Below, in pieces: positions 49,812-64,000 of a DNA stretch of 64,000 nt (the stretch's first letter is position 1; the number at the start of each line of letters is the position of its first letter). A program made the translations under genes and the position numbers. Location of the stretch: contig NC_086258.1 in NCBI RefSeq assembly GCF_021018805.1, positions 6,115,081 through 6,179,080 on the forward strand, in the 5' to 3' direction. Under the pieces are notes generated by a model that was not told the origin of the DNA, did no database searches, and worked only from the letters and a program-made list of their open reading frames with translations. The stretch is from Prinia subflava (Eukaryota; Chordata; Aves; Passeriformes; Cisticolidae).

Positions 49812-50800
49812 CGCTCCGGCTGCCGCGCCGCGCCACGGCCGCCCCACCGCCGCCTCCCTGCCGCTGCTGCGGCGCGCCGCGATGACGCCACCAGCCCGCG
49901 ACGAAGCCGGGCGACACCCCCCCTCTGCCCGCACCTCGGCCGGGCAGGAGCCGCGGTCCCGGGAGCGCTCCGTGCCTTCCCGGACGGGGCTGGGAGCCCT
50001 CGGGCCGCCCCTGGGCCATGCACTGCCTTCTCTGAGAAGACCTCGTGTAAGTCACGAGGGTCGTTCCGTTTCTGGGAATCCCGGCAGCGCAGCCTCCGCC
50101 GGTGCCCGGTGCCTGTCAGGGACGCCGTGGAGAGAAGGCACCGTGGGGAGCCGCGGTCCCACACCGGGGTTTACAGCCCAGCCCTTGGAGCAGGACGTGG
50201 CTCCTTCACTCCGGCTGCTCCCCGCTGGCCGAGGCACCGAGCCGCACTGTTGGGTCCCCGGCCGAAGCGGGAACAGAGCCGGTCCGAGCCGGGGTTCACC
50301 CCTCCAGCACCCGCCCTGGGGGCTGAGCCCCGACTGCTCGGGGGGCCCTCGGGCCCAGTCCCGGGACCCCGCGGGGTCGGTGCCACCACCGCCTCCTCCG
50401 CTCGGTCCCTCCCCGCCCCGCCCCGCCGGGCCCGGCCCCCGCTCCTCCCCCGGCCTGCGCGACACCCGCCGCTCCTCCGCCGCTTCCCCGCGCTGCTCGG
50501 GGCCCGCGGCCCTTCCCGGCGGCCTGGCCTCGGGCGGGGGCGGCGGCGCCGCGGGCATCCCGCAGGTGAGCGAGGGCGGCGGGCCGGAGCGGCGGGTCCC
50601 GCGTTGTTGTGTGGTTGTGTGGCTGTGCGGAGGGAGGGTGGCCGGGCCGCGCCGGCGATGATGCAGCAGCAGCGGCCGCGGGGGCTCCGGCCCGGATCCT
50701 GCCGTGTCCCGGTGCTGGGGCGGCCCCAGGGCCTGGTGCCGGCCCCGGGAGCGGGACCTTGCGGCTCCAGGCTGTTTCTGTTCAGCCCCGCTCGTGTCCG
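49440..50800. promoter_or_regulatory. Shared CpG island, divergent C9orf78/USP20 promoter
   Basis: A long CpG-dense block spanning the C9orf78 first exon and continuing to the right. A GT donor in good context (CCGCAG/GTGAGC) at 50566 on the plus strand marks a plausible non-coding USP20 first exon ending at 50565. No TATA box. Long open frames across it on both strands are a by-product of high GC and are not genes. Confidence 0.7.
49490..49541. promoter_or_regulatory. CRE (TGACGTCA) pair
   Basis: Two perfect CREB/ATF palindromes, at 49490-49497 and 49534-49541, within a stretch (49,470-49,600) that also has several GTGACG or CGTCAC half sites. It lies in C9orf78 intron 1, about 200-300 bases downstream of its start, on the edge of the island. 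Confidence 0.6.
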
Positions 50801-53551
50801 GCAGCTGTAGCGTCTGTCAGGAGAGGACTTGTAATTTGGGGTCTGCTGTGCTTGAGGAGCGACACAGCGGGCAAGGGGGGATTTCCCGCAGGTGTTTTTT
50901 GCCCGAAAGCTAAATCTCTAGGTGAGTCGTCGTGTTGTGACCTCCCATAATAAATCAGTGTTCAGACCTGCTCTCCTTTGCGTGTTGCACTTAAACCTCC
51001 TGGTTTTCCCATACCTGATGCAGCTGCGAGCCAGGAGCACCTGCTTTCTGCTTCTGCCTTGTCAGTAAGGCAGTTCGGTAAATATTTCTTTCTTCAGTAT
51101 CTCAAGTATAAAATGTCTCGGAGCACAACTGCAGATAATTCTTTCTCTTGGTAGGTTATGCAAGACCAGACCTAGTAGTTGTTTTGTGGGTGAGCAGTGC
51201 AAAGATTTCTTTTATTTGTGCAGTTGCTCCAAAGAATGTCAGCCTGCATGGATCTGAAACTCTTGACAGCTGGCTCTAGCTTTGGTACAAAAACACAGAG
51301 TTCTTTTAAGAAAAAGAAAAAAAGCAACGAAAGAAAACCTAGAAATGTGTTCCTGTAGAAGGCAGAGACTGGATTTGAGAGCAGTTGAAGCGACTAAAAG
51401 TAGGTTGCAGTTACAGAGGAATTGTTCTGACATGTTTGTGTGGTGTTCTCCCTCGGTGCTTGAGAAAGCCAGGCTGAAGGACTTGTTTTAGGGTAAATTC
51501 TTTTTCCATCATATGCAGTACATTTTGACAAGCACAGTTCAGCTCTCTGGCAGTGCTTTTATGAAATTCCTGATTTTCTTAGCAGAATTAGAACTGTGTG
51601 TGCCAGCTGAAGCTCTTAGGGCAGAGTCGTGGGAAGGCACAAGTTGAATATTTCCTTCTAAACAGTCACAAACCTTTTTCTGATGTGTGTGGTTGGGATT
51701 AAGAGGCAAAAATGAGGTTTTCCCTGTGTTGTTCAGAAAGGGAAGCCCTGTGTGGGAAGATCAGCACCCTAATGCTGGAAAGTCTAAAAACATGGTTTGA
51801 GGAGAGGGGTGGTCCTCTTAAATAGAGGAGACTCTATTTAACAAAGTGTGCTTCAAAACCAGTTCCCAGTTAGCTTAAGCTGGTGAAGATATGGGGTCTG
51901 GAATTAATTTTGAAACACTATTTTTTTCATTAGATTTTCTGGGGAACATCCGGGAGAAAGATAAAAATCAAGGATGGTGGAATAGCAGATGTAGCATTGA
52001 TACTTTTTTTAACTGGACCAGCTGATGCATTTGGGGAAAGGGGTCTGTTTTGGTGAAGGAACTCAGAGCTTGAAATGTCCCAGTTTTGTGTGTTAGTCAA
52101 AGCTACTGTGCTCTTGTCATTTGTCCTTTAAGTCAACATGTGTTGTGTTCCTTCTCTGTGAAGCTGCATGAAATTGCTCTGTTGTTTGTTAAGCTTCTCT
52201 TCACAGGTTACTGAGATCCAGGTCAGCACCCCCGTGGTGTTTTCTACCATGCACATATGATTTCTTCTTCCTTTGCTCCTCCCATCAGTTTATTCAGTTC
52301 TAGAGAGTGCTGGGGAAACTCAATGTAAAATTATCCTTGAGGTTTATCTCCTGCCAAGACAAGGTGCTAGGCAAGCTTTTCCACTCCCAAGATAAGTGTT
52401 ACTTATATGGCCTACTCGTTTATAATTTTTTTTCTTTTCTCCCTGCTGTCAGTGATTCAGACCAGATAACACTGGGAATTGTTTCAAATGTCCTCAAAAT
52501 GTGAAAAACCCCCAGAATGCAGCAGCCGTGCTGCTGCTGGAGTCATTAACATCAAGTTCATCAGATTTTTCCACTTCTTTGTTGCAATGATGTGGGCTCT
52601 TCACATCATTGCTTCATTTAGAGCCAACTGTAATATTTTGGATCCTTGTCTGTGCTATTAATATCACTTATCTTCTTTTCCATTTTTTATCAGCTATGAG
52701 TGAAGTTATTTAAAACATGCATAAGAAACACATTTTTTTTCATTTTTTAATAGCTGCATGTTACTAAGACATGTTTAAAGTCTTTTACATATCCGTGGAC
52801 CACCATGAAAGTGTTTATTGTGTTCATAAGCTTTGAAATCATCTGTTCTTGTGGTGCTTGGATGTATGAGCTGGGTGGAACAGAGTGTTGTTATGTTTTG
52901 TACAGACTTCGAGTTATGTGGCTCATACTGTTAAAAATCTCCCCATGAAATGGTAAATTCCTCAGAGACTGAAGCCTCCTTATCAGTGTCACAGTTCATT
53001 TAACTCTATTTCCCTCTTGCCCAGCTTCATTTAGAACCAATCATATTTTTTAATGTTTGATGAAGCAGTGGAACAACGAGATGTTCGATTCAGATCAGTT
53101 GGGTGCATGAAGCTCACAGACACCACAGGCTAAATACTGGTGTCATGGGCTGCACCACCTTTCACTTTTCATCAGAGTTTCATGCAAATGAGCTAATTAG
53201 ATTTGTATCTTTGCAGCTGAAGCTGTTCCAAGCACCTCCCAGCATTTCTGAAGGCACATTCCATGATATGGATTATTAGCTTTATTTGCTTCTCTCTCTC
53301 CCCATGGCTTTGCTCCTTCCCTGCAATACCACAGTGCAGCCACTCAACAGTGGGGCCAGACTGTGCCAGCCCTGGGACTCCAGGTTTAGATTTGTTTCAA
53401 TCTCTGAACCTTAAAGATAGATATGGAACTCTAATATGCAAAACACGCCCCCAGGCATCTCCTTACACTCATGAGAGCAAATCTGACATGTGGTGAAAGG
53501 AGCCATCCTTTTTTGTCCTAGGAAACCCTCCTCACATGAGTGTTGGTGAAG
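50566..53551 (+). other. USP20: Probable USP20 first intron
   Basis: Region between the candidate non-coding exon donor and the USP20 start codon. AT-rich to mixed composition; no coding exon or known transposon recognised. Confidence 0.5.

Positions 53552-64000
<10,449 letters not shown>

Noticed and set aside
49644..50810. A 388-codon plus-strand open frame over the CpG island
   Set aside because: Overlapping long frames exist on both strands, the composition is Pro/Arg/Gly/Ala driven by GC content, and it runs antisense through the real first exon of C9orf78.

Overview
The window is avian nuclear DNA, most likely from a songbird (passerine). The evidence is compact introns with GT-AG junctions, CR1-type LINE fragments, a tRNA-Ile-headed SINE with a CR1-like tail (as in the songbird family TguSINE1), and avian-type endogenous retrovirus LTRs. 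Every recognisable gene has a close human counterpart on chromosome 9q34.11, and gene order and orientation match my knowledge of that region: PRRX2(+), PTGES(-), TOR1B(+), TOR1A(-), C9orf78(-), USP20(+).

Layout: 1-5,260 holds the 3' part of PRRX2 (homeodomain and OAR exons; exon 1 lies outside the window). 5,260-10,700 is intergenic, with a CR1, an orphan CpG-rich patch and a diverged pair of direct repeats. 10,700-15,923 is PTGES on the minus strand, followed by a GC-rich upstream region with a 70-bp triplicated tandem repeat and a heptamer satellite. 17,260-32,400 is a roughly 15-kb gene-poor stretch containing a complete 1.04-kb solo LTR with a 5-bp target-site duplication, a pair of related 270-bp repeats and a CR1. 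32,411-36,791 is TOR1B, preceded by a second torsin-type first exon. TOR1A (44,607-41,001) converges on it. C9orf78 (49,811-45,648) and USP20 (coding from 53,552, running off the right edge) diverge from a shared CpG island at about 49.4-50.8 kb.

Functionally the genes are separate housekeeping or developmental loci and do not form an operon-like unit: a mesenchymal homeobox factor, the inducible PGE2 synthase, two paralogous ER-lumen AAA+ ATPases, a spliceosome-associated protein and a deubiquitinase. Exons were assembled by hand, and the reading frame was carried across every junction (TOR1B 342 aa, TOR1A 343 aa, PTGES 146 aa, C9orf78 289 aa, USP20 first 606 aa).

The most interesting unexplained item is the orphan torsin first exon at 32,411-32,597. 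It keeps the torsin N-terminal pattern and ends in the same splice phase as the TOR1B first exon, so it can be read either as an alternative promoter and N-terminus for TOR1B or as the relic of a third torsin gene. No previously undescribed multi-gene system is visible.
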